From Rhodocyclaceae bacterium (lineage in GTDB: Bacteria > Pseudomonadota > Gammaproteobacteria > Burkholderiales > Rhodocyclaceae), in contig JANYAW010000097.1 of NCBI GenBank assembly GCA_025361105.1, forward strand, positions 1-15,421: DNA of 15,421 nucleotides, in the 5' to 3' direction. The position numbers and the translations under genes were made by a program. Below the pieces are notes generated by a model. It searched no databases. It saw nothing but the letters and a program-made list of their open reading frames with translations, and was not told the DNA's origin. This document shows, piece by piece, positions 1 through 6,875 of this stretch; positions within the stretch are counted from its first letter, which is position 1, and every line of letters starts with the position of its first letter.

Positions 1-1
1 C

Positions 2-1570
2 AGCCTGATTGGTCAATTTGGCGTAGGCTTTTATTCCTCGTTTATCGTGGCTGACAAAGTTACGGTGCTTACCCGTCGCGCCGGAATGCCGGCCAGCGCC
101 GGTGTGCGCTGGGAATCCGAAGGCGCTGGCGAGTTCACCATTGAAGCGCTGGAGAAGGCCACCCGTGGCACGGAAATCACCTTGCATTTGCGTACCGAAG
201 GCCAGGACGATTTGCTCGCCAGTTACAAACTCAAAAGCATCATTCGCAAATATTCCGATCACATCATGCAGCCGATAGTGATGAAAAAAGAAGAATGGAA
301 TGCCGAGGCCAAGGCGCAGGTGATGACCGATGAAGACGAAACCGTTAATCAGGCGTCGGCCTTGTGGGCGCGTAACAAGAGCGATATTACGCCCGAGCAA
401 TACACCGAGTTTTACAAGCACGTCGGCCATGATTTTGAAGACCCGCTGACGTGGACCCACGCACGGGTGGAAGGAAAGTCGGAATACACGCAACTGCTCT
501 ACATTCCCTCGCGCGCACCCTTCGACATGTGGGATCGCAATGCGCGGCACGGCATCAAGCTGTATGTCCGCCGTGTGTTCATCATGGACGATGCCGAGCA
601 ATTGATGCCGACCTATTTGCGCTTTGTGCGTGGCGTGGTGGACTCGGCGGATTTGCCATTGAACGTGTCGCGCGAGATTTTGCAAGAGTCGAAAGACATC
701 GAAAGTATCCGCAACGGCTGTTCGAAAAAAGTGCTGGGCATGCTCTCCGATTTGGCCGAAAGTGACGAGGCCGAGAGCAAAGAAAAGTACGCCAAATTCT
801 GGGCCGAATTCGGCCGCGTGTTGAAGGAAGGCGTGGGCGAAGATTTTGCCAACAAAGAGAAAATCGCCAGCCTGTTGCGTTTCGCATCAACGCTTGCCGA
901 CACCACGGATGAGACAGTCTCGCTGGCCGCTTACATTGCGCGCATGAAGCCGGAGCAGGAAAAGATTTACTTCGTCACCGCCGAGACTTTCAATGCGGCG
1001 AAAAACAGCCCGCATCTGGAAGTCTTCCGCAAGAAGGGCATAGAAGTTCTGTTGCTCTCCGATCGGGTTGATGAATGGGTGGTTTCCAACCTCAGTGAAT
1101 TCGATGGCAAGGCTTTGGTGTCGGTCGCCAAAGGCGGTTTGGACTTGGGCAAGCTGGAAGATGAGGCCGAGAAGCAAGCGCAGGAAAAAGACGCAGGCGA
1201 CTTCAAGGAGCTGACTGAGAAGATTGCAAAATCTTTGGGGGAACGGGTGAAGGAAGTTCGCGTTACGCATCGGCTGACCGATTCACCAGCTTGTTTGGTG
1301 GCCGACGAGCATGAGGTGTCGGGTAATTTGGCGCGCATCTTGAAAGCCGCCGGACAAAACGCGCCCGCCTCAAAACCTATCTTGGAAATCAATCCTCATC
1401 ATCCTGTCGTGCTGCGGATGAAAGCTGAAGAAAATCGCTTCGATGATTGGGCGGCGGTGTTGTTCGACCAGGCATTGTTGGCCGAAGGTGGACATCTGGA
1501 CGACCCAGCGACGTTTGTGAAGCGGATGAATCAGTTGATGCTGGATATGAGCGGAACGGCGGAGAGTTAA
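2..1570 (+). CDS. htpG: Molecular chaperone HtpG (Hsp90), 5'-truncated by window edge
   Basis: Cytosolic ATP-dependent Hsp90 chaperone. The frame is open from base 2 and encodes 522 residues; about the first 110-120 residues of the usual ~620-640 lie off the left edge. The visible part starts in the end of the GHKL ATPase domain with the glycine-rich nucleotide-lid motif GQFGVGFYSSF. It continues through the middle domain (FEDPLTWTHARVEG, the PFDMWD region, and LPLNVSREILQ, which carries the conserved catalytic-loop arginine) and ends in the C-terminal dimerisation domain (LEINPHHPV, then NRFDDWAAVLFDQALLAEGG). A GTG at 47 is an internal valine codon, not the start. No frameshift or internal stop is seen. 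A hairpin terminator follows 22 bp after the stop. The family assignment is essentially certain. Confidence 0.97.
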   Translation, partial: SLIGQFGVGFYSSFIVADKVTVLTRRAGMPASAGVRWESEGAGEFTIEALEKATRGTEITLHLRTEGQDDLLASYKLKSIIRKYSDHIMQPIVMKKEEWNAEAKAQVMTDEDETVNQASALWARNKSDITPEQYTEFYKHVGHDFEDPLTWTHARVEGKSEYTQLLYIPSRAPFDMWDRNARHGIKLYVRRVFIMDDAEQLMPTYLRFVRGVVDSADLPLNVSREILQESKDIESIRNGCSKKVLGMLSDLAESDEAESKEKYAKFWAEFGRVLKEGVGEDFANKEKIASLLRFASTLADTTDETVSLAAYIARMKPEQEKIYFVTAETFNAAKNSPHLEVFRKKGIEVLLLSDRVDEWVVSNLSEFDGKALVSVAKGGLDLGKLEDEAEKQAQEKDAGDFKELTEKIAKSLGERVKEVRVTHRLTDSPACLVADEHEVSGNLARILKAAGQNAPASKPILEINPHHPVVLRMKAEENRFDDWAAVLFDQALLAEGGHLDDPATFVKRMNQLMLDMSGTAES

Positions 1571-1591
1571 TCGTTGTCTCGTTTGGTTGTG

Positions 1592-1628
1592 AAAAACGGC
1601 GAGTGCTTTGGGGCGCTCGCCGTTTTTT
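1592..1628 (+). terminator. Rho-independent terminator of htpG
   Basis: A perfect 12-bp inverted repeat (AAAAACGGCGAG at 1592-1603, its complement at 1616-1627) extends by up to three more pairs, including one G-T wobble, around a short loop near 1607-1612, and is followed by a T tract. The A tract on the left arm means it could also terminate transcripts from the minus-strand gene at 1682-2110. Confidence 0.9.
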
Positions 1629-1637
1629 TGTCCTAAT

Positions 1638-1662
1638 GACGGCGTATCACCAGCACCAACTG
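1638..1662 (+). repeat. Dispersed short repeat, copy A (intergenic)
   Basis: A 25-bp stretch containing GGCGTATCACCAGCACC at 1641-1657. It is identical over all 25 bases to the reverse complement of 11309-11333 and has close relatives at 7811-7835 and 12944-12968. It sits between the htpG terminator and the stop of the minus-strand gene at 1682. It is not palindromic and carries no gene; its function is unknown. Confidence 0.8.
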
Positions 1663-1681
1663 GCGAAATCTTGTATTTGGA

Positions 1682-2110
1682 CTATTGGACTGGTGAGGTT
1701 TTAATTTTGGCCTTGGCAGATGCTTTGCGCTTTGTTTTGCCTTTGCCTTTTTTCGGCGGCTCGATGCCGTGATCTTTCAGGCAAGTACGCAGGGCGGTGC
1801 CTTGCAGACTCTTGCAGGACTCTTTGGCATCTTGTTCCAACTGGCAGCGCGTTGGATTGGGTGCGGCCTTGCAGTCGGGCGGGGGTAAGCGGGTGAGCAG
1901 GCAATCGCGCTTTGCGGTGCCGTGCAGGTTGGCGCAAGCAGCGATGGCATCGGCGCGGGCAAGGCAGCGCACGGGATCGCGGGCCTGCGCACAATCGTCT
2001 AATTCGGCGTTGACTTGGGCTGGCGCGGCGGTGGCGATGAGGGCGCAAACTACGGCGATGATGCCTTGCACTAACGCGACGACAATTTTGTTTTTGATGA
2101 TGGAATTCAT
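1682..2110 (-). CDS. Secreted lysine-tailed protein with two exact cysteine repeats
   Basis: A 142-residue protein that I cannot assign to a named family. Residues 1-31 look like a Sec signal peptide (hydrophobic VVALVQGIIAVVCALIATAA, probable cleavage after APA), so the mature protein should be periplasmic or extracellular. It consists of two tandem ~40-residue units with cysteines at 40, 49, 59, 70 and 80, 89, 99, 110. The spacing C-x8-C-x9-C-x10-C is identical in both units, and each ends in L-x-G-T-A-x-R-x-C-L. A basic tail (about 119-138, rich in K, G and A) follows. Eight paired cysteines suggest disulfide bonding or metal binding; this is inference. A good Shine-Dalgarno (GGAGAG, reading leftward from about 2120) precedes the ATG at 2110. 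It is divergent from the ATPase gene at 2240 and convergent with htpG. Confidence 0.8.
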   Translation of the reverse strand: MNSIIKNKIVVALVQGIIAVVCALIATAAPAQVNAELDDCAQARDPVRCLARADAIAACANLHGTAKRDCLLTRLPPPDCKAAPNPTRCQLEQDAKESCKSLQGTALRTCLKDHGIEPPKKGKGKTKRKASAKAKIKTSPVQ

Positions 2111-2114
2111 GATC

Positions 2115-2162
2115 TCTCCGCTGACCTATTCGCTAACCTCGCCGCTGACCTCGCCACTGACA
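2115..2162. repeat. Four-copy 12-bp tandem repeat in divergent promoter region
   Basis: Four consecutive 12-mers at 2115, 2127, 2139 and 2151: TCTCCGCTGACC, TATTCGCTAACC, TCGCCGCTGACC, TCGCCACTGACA. On the minus strand the core reads GGTCAGCGGCGA. It lies just upstream of the secreted cysteine-repeat gene, and its first copy overlaps that gene's Shine-Dalgarno. The block could be an array of regulator-binding sites; this is inference. Confidence 0.7.
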
Positions 2163-2239
2163 AGCGGGGAATGCTTTGCGGCATCATAGACGCATCCTGC
2201 GTTATAGTCGGCATATGCGTTTTTCTATCGGCCACCGCC

Positions 2240-4042
2240 ATGAATGCACCTTCTGTTGAAACCAAAACCGATCATCGCTTGACTTTGCCCGAGGTCGTTG
2301 ATGCGCTCGTCGCCGATGGTCTGGTGGATGCGGCGATTGCCGAGACTTACAAAAAAGAGCGACGATATTTTCGTGGCGATCAGCATCCGCTTATTGCGAT
2401 TTCCGAGGCGCACTGGAAATCGCTCAAGCCACCGCATCGGATGCTTGATCTTGCCGGCTTGACGCAATGGTTGGCGAGTTGGTGTGGCATTCCTTATTTT
2501 CATATTGATCCGCTCAAGGTGAATTTTTCCATCGTCACCGAAGTGATGAGCAGCGTTTATGCGACGCGGTTTCGGATTTTGCCGGTCGAGGTGACTGCCG
2601 ATGAAGTAGTGATTGCGACGGCCGAGCCGTGGCAACGCGGGTGGGAAACCGAGATGGCACCCATTCTCAAAAAACCGATTCGGCGGGTGATTTCCAGCCC
2701 CGACGACATTGCGCGCTATCAGGTGGAGTTTTACAACCTGGCCAAGTCAGTCAAAGGCGCGATGCTCAAGGGCGATATTTCAGGCGGTGCGTCGAATTTT
2801 GAGCAACTGGTCGAGCTGGGTAAGAGCAGCAAGAATTTTGATGCCAACGACCAGCATATTGTTCGCATCGTTGATTGGTTGTGGCAATACGCGTTCGATC
2901 AACGCGCTTCGGATATTCATGTCGAGCCCCGTCGCACTATGGGTTTGGTGCGCTTTCGCATCGACGGCGTGTTGCATCAGGTGTATCAAATTCCGATGGC
3001 GGTGCTCAGCGCCATGACCAGCCGGATAAAAATTTTGGGTCGTATGGATGTGGTTGAGAAGCGCCGGCCACAAGATGGCCGCATCAAAACACGGATGCCC
3101 GATGGTGTCGAAGTGGAGTTGCGGCTGGCGACCTTGCCCACTGCATTTGGTGAAAAATTGGTGATGCGGATTTTTGATCCGGACGTCTTGGTACGCGATT
3201 TTTCCGAACTCGGTTTTGATGTCGACGAAGAAGCCAGTTGGAAAAAAATGTCGTCCAGCCCCAACGGCATTATTTTGGTCACCGGCCCAACCGGTAGCGG
3301 CAAGACAGTGACGCTGTATTCGACGCTGAAAACGCTGGCGACACCGGAAGTCAATGTTTGTACGCTGGAAGACCCGATAGAAATGGTCGAGGCGGCGTTC
3401 AATCAAGTGCAGGTGCAGGCCGATATCGGCGTGAACTTTGCGGCGGGCATACGCTCGTTAATGCGGCAAGACCCGGACATCATCATGGTCGGCGAAATTC
3501 GCGATCTGGAAACCGCCGACATGGCGATACAGGCGGCCCTAACGGGACATTTGGTGTTGTCCACTTTGCACACCAATGACGCGCCATCGGCGATGACGCG
3601 GCTGGTTGATTTGGGTGTCGCGCCGTATCTGCTTTCGGCCACCGTGATCGGTGTGATGGCGCAGCGATTGCTGCGCACACTGTGCCCGCACTGTAAGCAA
3701 CCCGGCGGCATGCGCGAGGAAGACGAGCTGGCGTGGAACGCCTTGGTTGCGCCGTGGAAGGCCGCCAAGCCGCAGCAGATTTATCGGCCGGCAGGTTGTC
3801 TGGAATGCCGCATGACGGGCTTTATGGGACGCATTGGCATCTATGAAATCATGGCCATGACGCCAGAAATCAAACGGCTGGTTGCCAATCGCGCTGACCT
3901 TTCCAAGCTGCGTGAGCAGGCGATTCGTGAGGGCATGAAGCCACTGCGAATCGCTGGTGCGCGCAAGGTCGCGGCTGGCGTGACGACCATCGAAGAAGTG
4001 CTCAAAGTCGCGCCGCCAGCAGAGATGGAATGGGCAAAATAA
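2240..4042 (+). CDS. Orphan GspE/PilB-family type II secretion / type IV pilus ATPase
   Basis: A 600-residue cytoplasmic AAA-type secretion ATPase that powers pseudopilus or pilus assembly in its family. An N-terminal MshEN/T2SSE_N-like region (about residues 60-190) precedes the ATPase core. In the core, Walker A GPTGSGKT is at 349-356, the Asp box EDPIE at 377-381, Walker B DPDIIMVGEIRD at 411-422 and the His box TGHLVLSTLHTND at 435-447. A zinc-type tetracysteine pair is present (C482/C485 and C520/C523), as in GspE/PilB and unlike PilT. The ATG at 2240 is preferred because the in-frame extension to 2171 adds a cysteine-rich peptide unlike the family; no strong Shine-Dalgarno is seen at either site. 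No other pilus or secretion gene is in the window, so the exact system (T2SS, T4P or MSHA-like) is undecided. All catalytic motifs are intact. Confidence 0.92.
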   Translation: MNAPSVETKTDHRLTLPEVVDALVADGLVDAAIAETYKKERRYFRGDQHPLIAISEAHWKSLKPPHRMLDLAGLTQWLASWCGIPYFHIDPLKVNFSIVTEVMSSVYATRFRILPVEVTADEVVIATAEPWQRGWETEMAPILKKPIRRVISSPDDIARYQVEFYNLAKSVKGAMLKGDISGGASNFEQLVELGKSSKNFDANDQHIVRIVDWLWQYAFDQRASDIHVEPRRTMGLVRFRIDGVLHQVYQIPMAVLSAMTSRIKILGRMDVVEKRRPQDGRIKTRMPDGVEVELRLATLPTAFGEKLVMRIFDPDVLVRDFSELGFDVDEEASWKKMSSSPNGIILVTGPTGSGKTVTLYSTLKTLATPEVNVCTLEDPIEMVEAAFNQVQVQADIGVNFAAGIRSLMRQDPDIIMVGEIRDLETADMAIQAALTGHLVLSTLHTNDAPSAMTRLVDLGVAPYLLSATVIGVMAQRLLRTLCPHCKQPGGMREEDELAWNALVAPWKAAKPQQIYRPAGCLECRMTGFMGRIGIYEIMAMTPEIKRLVANRADLSKLREQAIREGMKPLRIAGARKVAAGVTTIEEVLKVAPPAEMEWAK

Positions 4043-4057
4043 TGCGCACACGTGCAC

Positions 4058-4079
4058 GCAGATGCACCGCAGATGCACA
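4058..4079. repeat. 11-bp direct repeat downstream of the ATPase gene
   Basis: Two adjacent copies of an 11-mer (GCAGATGCACC, GCAGATGCACA) in the 215-bp gap between the secretion ATPase and the phasin. The rest of the gap holds a short palindrome CACCGGTG at 4168-4175 and presumably the phasin promoter, which I cannot place confidently. No gene is seen here. Confidence 0.55.
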
Positions 4080-4257
4080 GGCATACACAGACGCATGGTA
4101 ATTAGGAGGGATGCTCTAGGCGGTTAGGTTGTCCGCTCTAGTTTGTTTGTCGATACTGCTCGCCATACACCGGTGATGCAGCAAATTTGGCCGGTGGAAA
4201 GATTCATATTCCCCGCACCTTAATTGACTCACACTCGACACACTGGAGAAAATAATC

Positions 4258-4857
4258 ATGGCAACTGCACCGAAGAAAGTTACTAAACCCGCTGCTAAGA
4301 CAACCATCAAGGCCACCGTCAAACCCGCAGCCGTTAAAGCCAAAGTGGCGAAGACCGTTGCTGCTGTCAAGGCCAAAGCCAAGACCGTGAAGACTGGCAA
4401 AGCTTCCACTACCACGCTGGAAAAAGTCACCGCCGCGAGCCGCAAAAACGCCAGCGCCGCTGTCAACATGACGCGTGACGCGTCGTTCAAACTGATCGAC
4501 TCACAGCGCGCTGTATGGCTGGCTGGTTTGGGCGCGTTGGCCAAGGCTAGTGCCGCAACTGGCACGCAAGGCGAGAAAGTGTTCGAAGCGCTCGTCAAAG
4601 CTGGCGCGACCATGGAATCGCAAGGCCGTGTTGCAATCGACAGCAATGCTGATCGCCTCAAGAAAGGTATCGACACCGCTGCTGACGCAATGGACAAAAA
4701 CATCGATCAGTTCGGCAAGACTTTTGATGCGCAAGTTGAAATGGCGCTGGATCGTTTGGGCTTCCCGAAAGCTGACGCGTTCAAGAACGTGCTTGAGCGT
4801 TTGACCGATTTGTCGAAGAGCTTGGAAGCTAAGGTTCGTTCGACTCTGGGTCGTTAA
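4258..4857 (+). CDS. Phasin (PHA granule-associated protein) with H1-like N-terminal tail
   Basis: A 199-residue phasin that coats polyhydroxyalkanoate granules in the cytoplasm. Residues 1 to ~52 are almost only K, A, T, V and P (PAAVKAKVAKTVAAVKAKAK), resembling histone H1-like tails. From ~55 the sequence matches PF05597-type phasins: SQRAVWLAGLGALAKAS, then EKVFEALVKAGATMESQGR, then a long amphipathic helical region and a final LERLTDLSKSLEAKVRSTL helix typical of phasin oligomerisation coiled coils. GGAG at 4245-4248 lies 9 nt before the ATG and supports the start. In PhaF of pseudomonads the H1-like domain is C-terminal; here it is N-terminal, so nucleoid or DNA binding is possible but unproven. 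No phaC or phaR gene is nearby. A strong terminator follows, consistent with a monocistronic, well expressed gene. Confidence 0.9.
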   Translation: MATAPKKVTKPAAKTTIKATVKPAAVKAKVAKTVAAVKAKAKTVKTGKASTTTLEKVTAASRKNASAAVNMTRDASFKLIDSQRAVWLAGLGALAKASAATGTQGEKVFEALVKAGATMESQGRVAIDSNADRLKKGIDTAADAMDKNIDQFGKTFDAQVEMALDRLGFPKADAFKNVLERLTDLSKSLEAKVRSTLGR

Positions 4858-4902
4858 TTCTTAGCAATTCGTCGGCGTGCTTCTGCGCTGACTGCATGAA
4901 AC

Positions 4903-4939
4903 AAAAAAAGCCGCTGTGAGAAATCGCAGCGGCTTTTTT
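4903..4939. terminator. Bidirectional rho-independent terminator with GAAA loop
   Basis: The left arm runs from 4904 to 4919 and the right arm from 4924 to 4939, with a GC core of AGCCGCTG/CAGCGGCT flanked by A and T tracts and a GAAA tetraloop at 4920-4923. It ends the phasin transcript on the plus strand. Because the arms carry A on one side and T on the other, it should also stop the minus-strand operon that ends at 4971. Confidence 0.93.
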
Positions 4940-4970
4940 GTGGACCGAATTTCATCCGATTTGCCGGATA

Positions 4971-5672
4971 CTAGTAGGTCTTCCAGTACTCCGCCGGGAA
5001 TGGCGGTTTGCGACCGACCAAGCTTTCCAGCAACGCAAGCTCGATATCGGAATGATTCATGATCGGCGCGGGCAGCATCGACGTGGCCATTTTTGGATTG
5101 CCGTGAATGTAGAGCGGATGGTCGTGGTGCTTGGTGGTGATGGTTTCCTTCTGGTCAGGTGCGGCGGTGGGTACGAGTTCTGCCGTACCGTAGCACAGGC
5201 AGAAGTAGGTTCGATCTGCTTTGTCGTTCATCAAACTTGGTTCATCTTCGATATAACAACCCGTGCCGCGAATTCCTATCGTCGCGGTTGAGGTTTGTAT
5301 GGTGCGCTGACCCTTGCCAAACACCGACAAAATTTTGCCAGTCAGTACGCGCATCAAGTGCGCTGTTTCGCCGCTACCAAAAGTCACGGTGGAATTGTCG
5401 CGTTGAAAGAACGCATCTTGTCCGATGACATAAATCGCTTGTGATTTCACGCCAGTAACTATCGTGTCACCGTTTTTGAGCAGCATGCCTTCGCGTGCAA
5501 TTGCGCCGTTGACGTGTACCTCTCCGGTGATTTTGTGCATGCCGGTGACGATGGGATCTTTGCCGTTGGCGAGGGCGTTGCGTATCAGACCGGACATCCC
5601 TATACCGCTAACAATGCCAGTCAATGCAAGATGCTTGAGAAATTGACGGCGAGGCGATTTGCGTGTGCTCAT
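4971..5672 (-). CDS. Tat-exported FecR-domain protein
   Basis: A 233-residue protein with a twin-arginine signal: P7-R8-R9-Q-F-L-K13, a moderately hydrophobic stretch to residue 30, and a probable cleavage site after ALA at 33-35. The mature part resembles a FecR domain (PF04773 type): a GEVHVNGAIAREG strand, LKNGDTIVTGVKSQAIYVIG, then RTIQTSTATIGIRGTGCYIE at about 123-142. It is not a FecR anti-sigma factor, since it has no cytoplasmic FecI-binding segment and no sigma gene is nearby. Unusual residues are C139, a CLC pair (C158, C160) and an HHDH cluster (182-185) with H190, which could bind metal (inference). GGAG seven bases before the ATG supports the start. It is the last gene of the minus-strand cluster, 18 bp after the VWA gene, with the bidirectional terminator just beyond it. 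Substrate and function are unknown. Confidence 0.85.
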   Translation of the reverse strand: MSTRKSPRRQFLKHLALTGIVSGIGMSGLIRNALANGKDPIVTGMHKITGEVHVNGAIAREGMLLKNGDTIVTGVKSQAIYVIGQDAFFQRDNSTVTFGSGETAHLMRVLTGKILSVFGKGQRTIQTSTATIGIRGTGCYIEDEPSLMNDKADRTYFCLCYGTAELVPTAAPDQKETITTKHHDHPLYIHGNPKMATSMLPAPIMNHSDIELALLESLVGRKPPFPAEYWKTY

Positions 5673-5690
5673 GGCAGTTCTCCGGGTTAG

Positions 5691-6863
5691 CTACTTATTC
5701 AGCTCACGCATGCCGCGAGCCAAACCTTCGATGGTGAGCGGGAACATACGCTCGGAAAAAATCGTGCGGATGATTTGAATGGAATGTCGATATTCCCACA
5801 AACGCTCCGGCTCGGGATTGAGCCAAATTGCGCGCGGCCAGGTATCGAGCACGCGTTGCAGCCAGGTCGCGCCAGCTTCTTCATTGCTGTATTCAACCGA
5901 GCCACCGGCTTGCATGATTTCATAAGGGCTCATGGTCGCGTCACCCACGATCACAACCTTGTAATCCTCGCCGTATTTGTGCAATACATCCCACAGCGGA
6001 AAGCGCTCGCCATGACGGCGACGATTGTCTTTCCAGACGTAATCGTAAATGCAATTATGGAAATAGAAATATTCCATATGTTTGAATTCGCTTTTGGCGG
6101 CAGAGAATAATTCCTCACAAACCTTGATGTGATCGTCCATCGAACCGCCGATATCGAAGAACAACAAAACTTTGATTTTGTTGTGCCGCTCGGGACGCAT
6201 TTTGATATCCAGCCAACCCGCATTGCGCGCGGTGCCGGTGATGGTGCCGTCCAGATCCAATTCGTCTTGTGCGCCTTCGCGGGCAAAGCGGCGCAAGCGA
6301 CGCAGCGCGACTTTGATGTTGCGCGTGCCCAGTTCTATCTTGTCGTCAAGGTTGCGATATTCGCGGTTTTCCCAGACCTTGATGCCGGTGCGATTGCCAC
6401 CCGATTCGCCGCCGATGCGGATGCCTTCGGGATGAAATCCACCATTGCCAAACGGCGAACTGCCGCCGGTGCCTATCCATTTATTGCCGCCTTGATGACG
6501 GCCTTTTTGTTCCTCCAAGCGCTTGCGGAATTCCTCCATCAATTTGTCCCAACCGAGCTTTTCCAGCTTGGCTTTTTCCTTGGCGCTCAAATGCTTTTTC
6601 ATCATCGCCTTGAGCCATTCTTCCGGAATATCAGCTTCCAATCCGGGGATGCTCTCCACACCTTTGAAATACTCGGCAAAGGCCTGGTCAAACTTGTCGT
6701 AATTGGTTTCGTCCTTGACCAGACAAGTGCGCGACAAAAAATAAAAATCGTCGAGTGAATGCCCGGCCAAGCGTGCTTGCAAACCTTCGAGCAAGGTCAA
6801 ATATTCCCGCGTCGAAACCGGAACTTTTTTTGCTTTGAGGTGGAGGAAAAAATCAATCAGCAT
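5691..6863 (-). CDS. CoxE-like VWA-domain protein
   Basis: A 390-residue cytoplasmic VWA protein of the CoxE type (PF05762), the partner class of MoxR AAA+ ATPases in cofactor or metal-centre maturation complexes. The N-terminal half is helical and charged (about 1-125), followed by a glycine-rich linker (about 125-160). The VWA fold then carries a MIDAS-like motif FDIGGSM at 236-242 and IVGDATMSPYEI at 305-316. The canonical DxSxS is changed to DxGxS (D237, G239, S241), so metal binding may be altered. Its start lies 12 bp after the moxR stop with no strong Shine-Dalgarno of its own, suggesting translational coupling. The FecR-like gene follows 18 bp later. No carbon monoxide dehydrogenase genes are present, so the client is not the classical Cox enzyme. 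Confidence 0.9.
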   Translation of the reverse strand: MLIDFFLHLKAKKVPVSTREYLTLLEGLQARLAGHSLDDFYFLSRTCLVKDETNYDKFDQAFAEYFKGVESIPGLEADIPEEWLKAMMKKHLSAKEKAKLEKLGWDKLMEEFRKRLEEQKGRHQGGNKWIGTGGSSPFGNGGFHPEGIRIGGESGGNRTGIKVWENREYRNLDDKIELGTRNIKVALRRLRRFAREGAQDELDLDGTITGTARNAGWLDIKMRPERHNKIKVLLFFDIGGSMDDHIKVCEELFSAAKSEFKHMEYFYFHNCIYDYVWKDNRRRHGERFPLWDVLHKYGEDYKVVIVGDATMSPYEIMQAGGSVEYSNEEAGATWLQRVLDTWPRAIWLNPEPERLWEYRHSIQIIRTIFSERMFPLTIEGLARGMRELNK

Positions 6864-6875
6864 GATGGTTGGAAC

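Noticed and set aside
2109..2189. A 26-codon plus-strand frame encoding an SPLT-repeat peptide upstream of the ATPase gene
   Set aside because: It is simply the translation of the 12-bp tandem repeat, and no Shine-Dalgarno precedes its ATG. A leader peptide cannot be excluded but is not supported.
2176..2208. TTGCGG and TATAGT as a promoter for the secretion ATPase
   Set aside because: The spacer is 21 bp, outside the usual 16-18 bp range, and no better pair is seen.
2780..3406. A 208-codon minus-strand frame opposite the secretion ATPase
   Set aside because: It lies wholly inside a gene with intact Walker and Cys motifs and shows no recognisable protein features.
4176..4195. TGCAGCA near the phasin as a possible PhaR operator
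   Set aside because: It is a single short match without a second half-site, too weak to call.
6129..6758. A 209-codon open frame on the plus strand opposite the VWA gene
   Set aside because: It has no ribosome binding site or family features, and the minus-strand gene there has clear domains; it is an antisense shadow.
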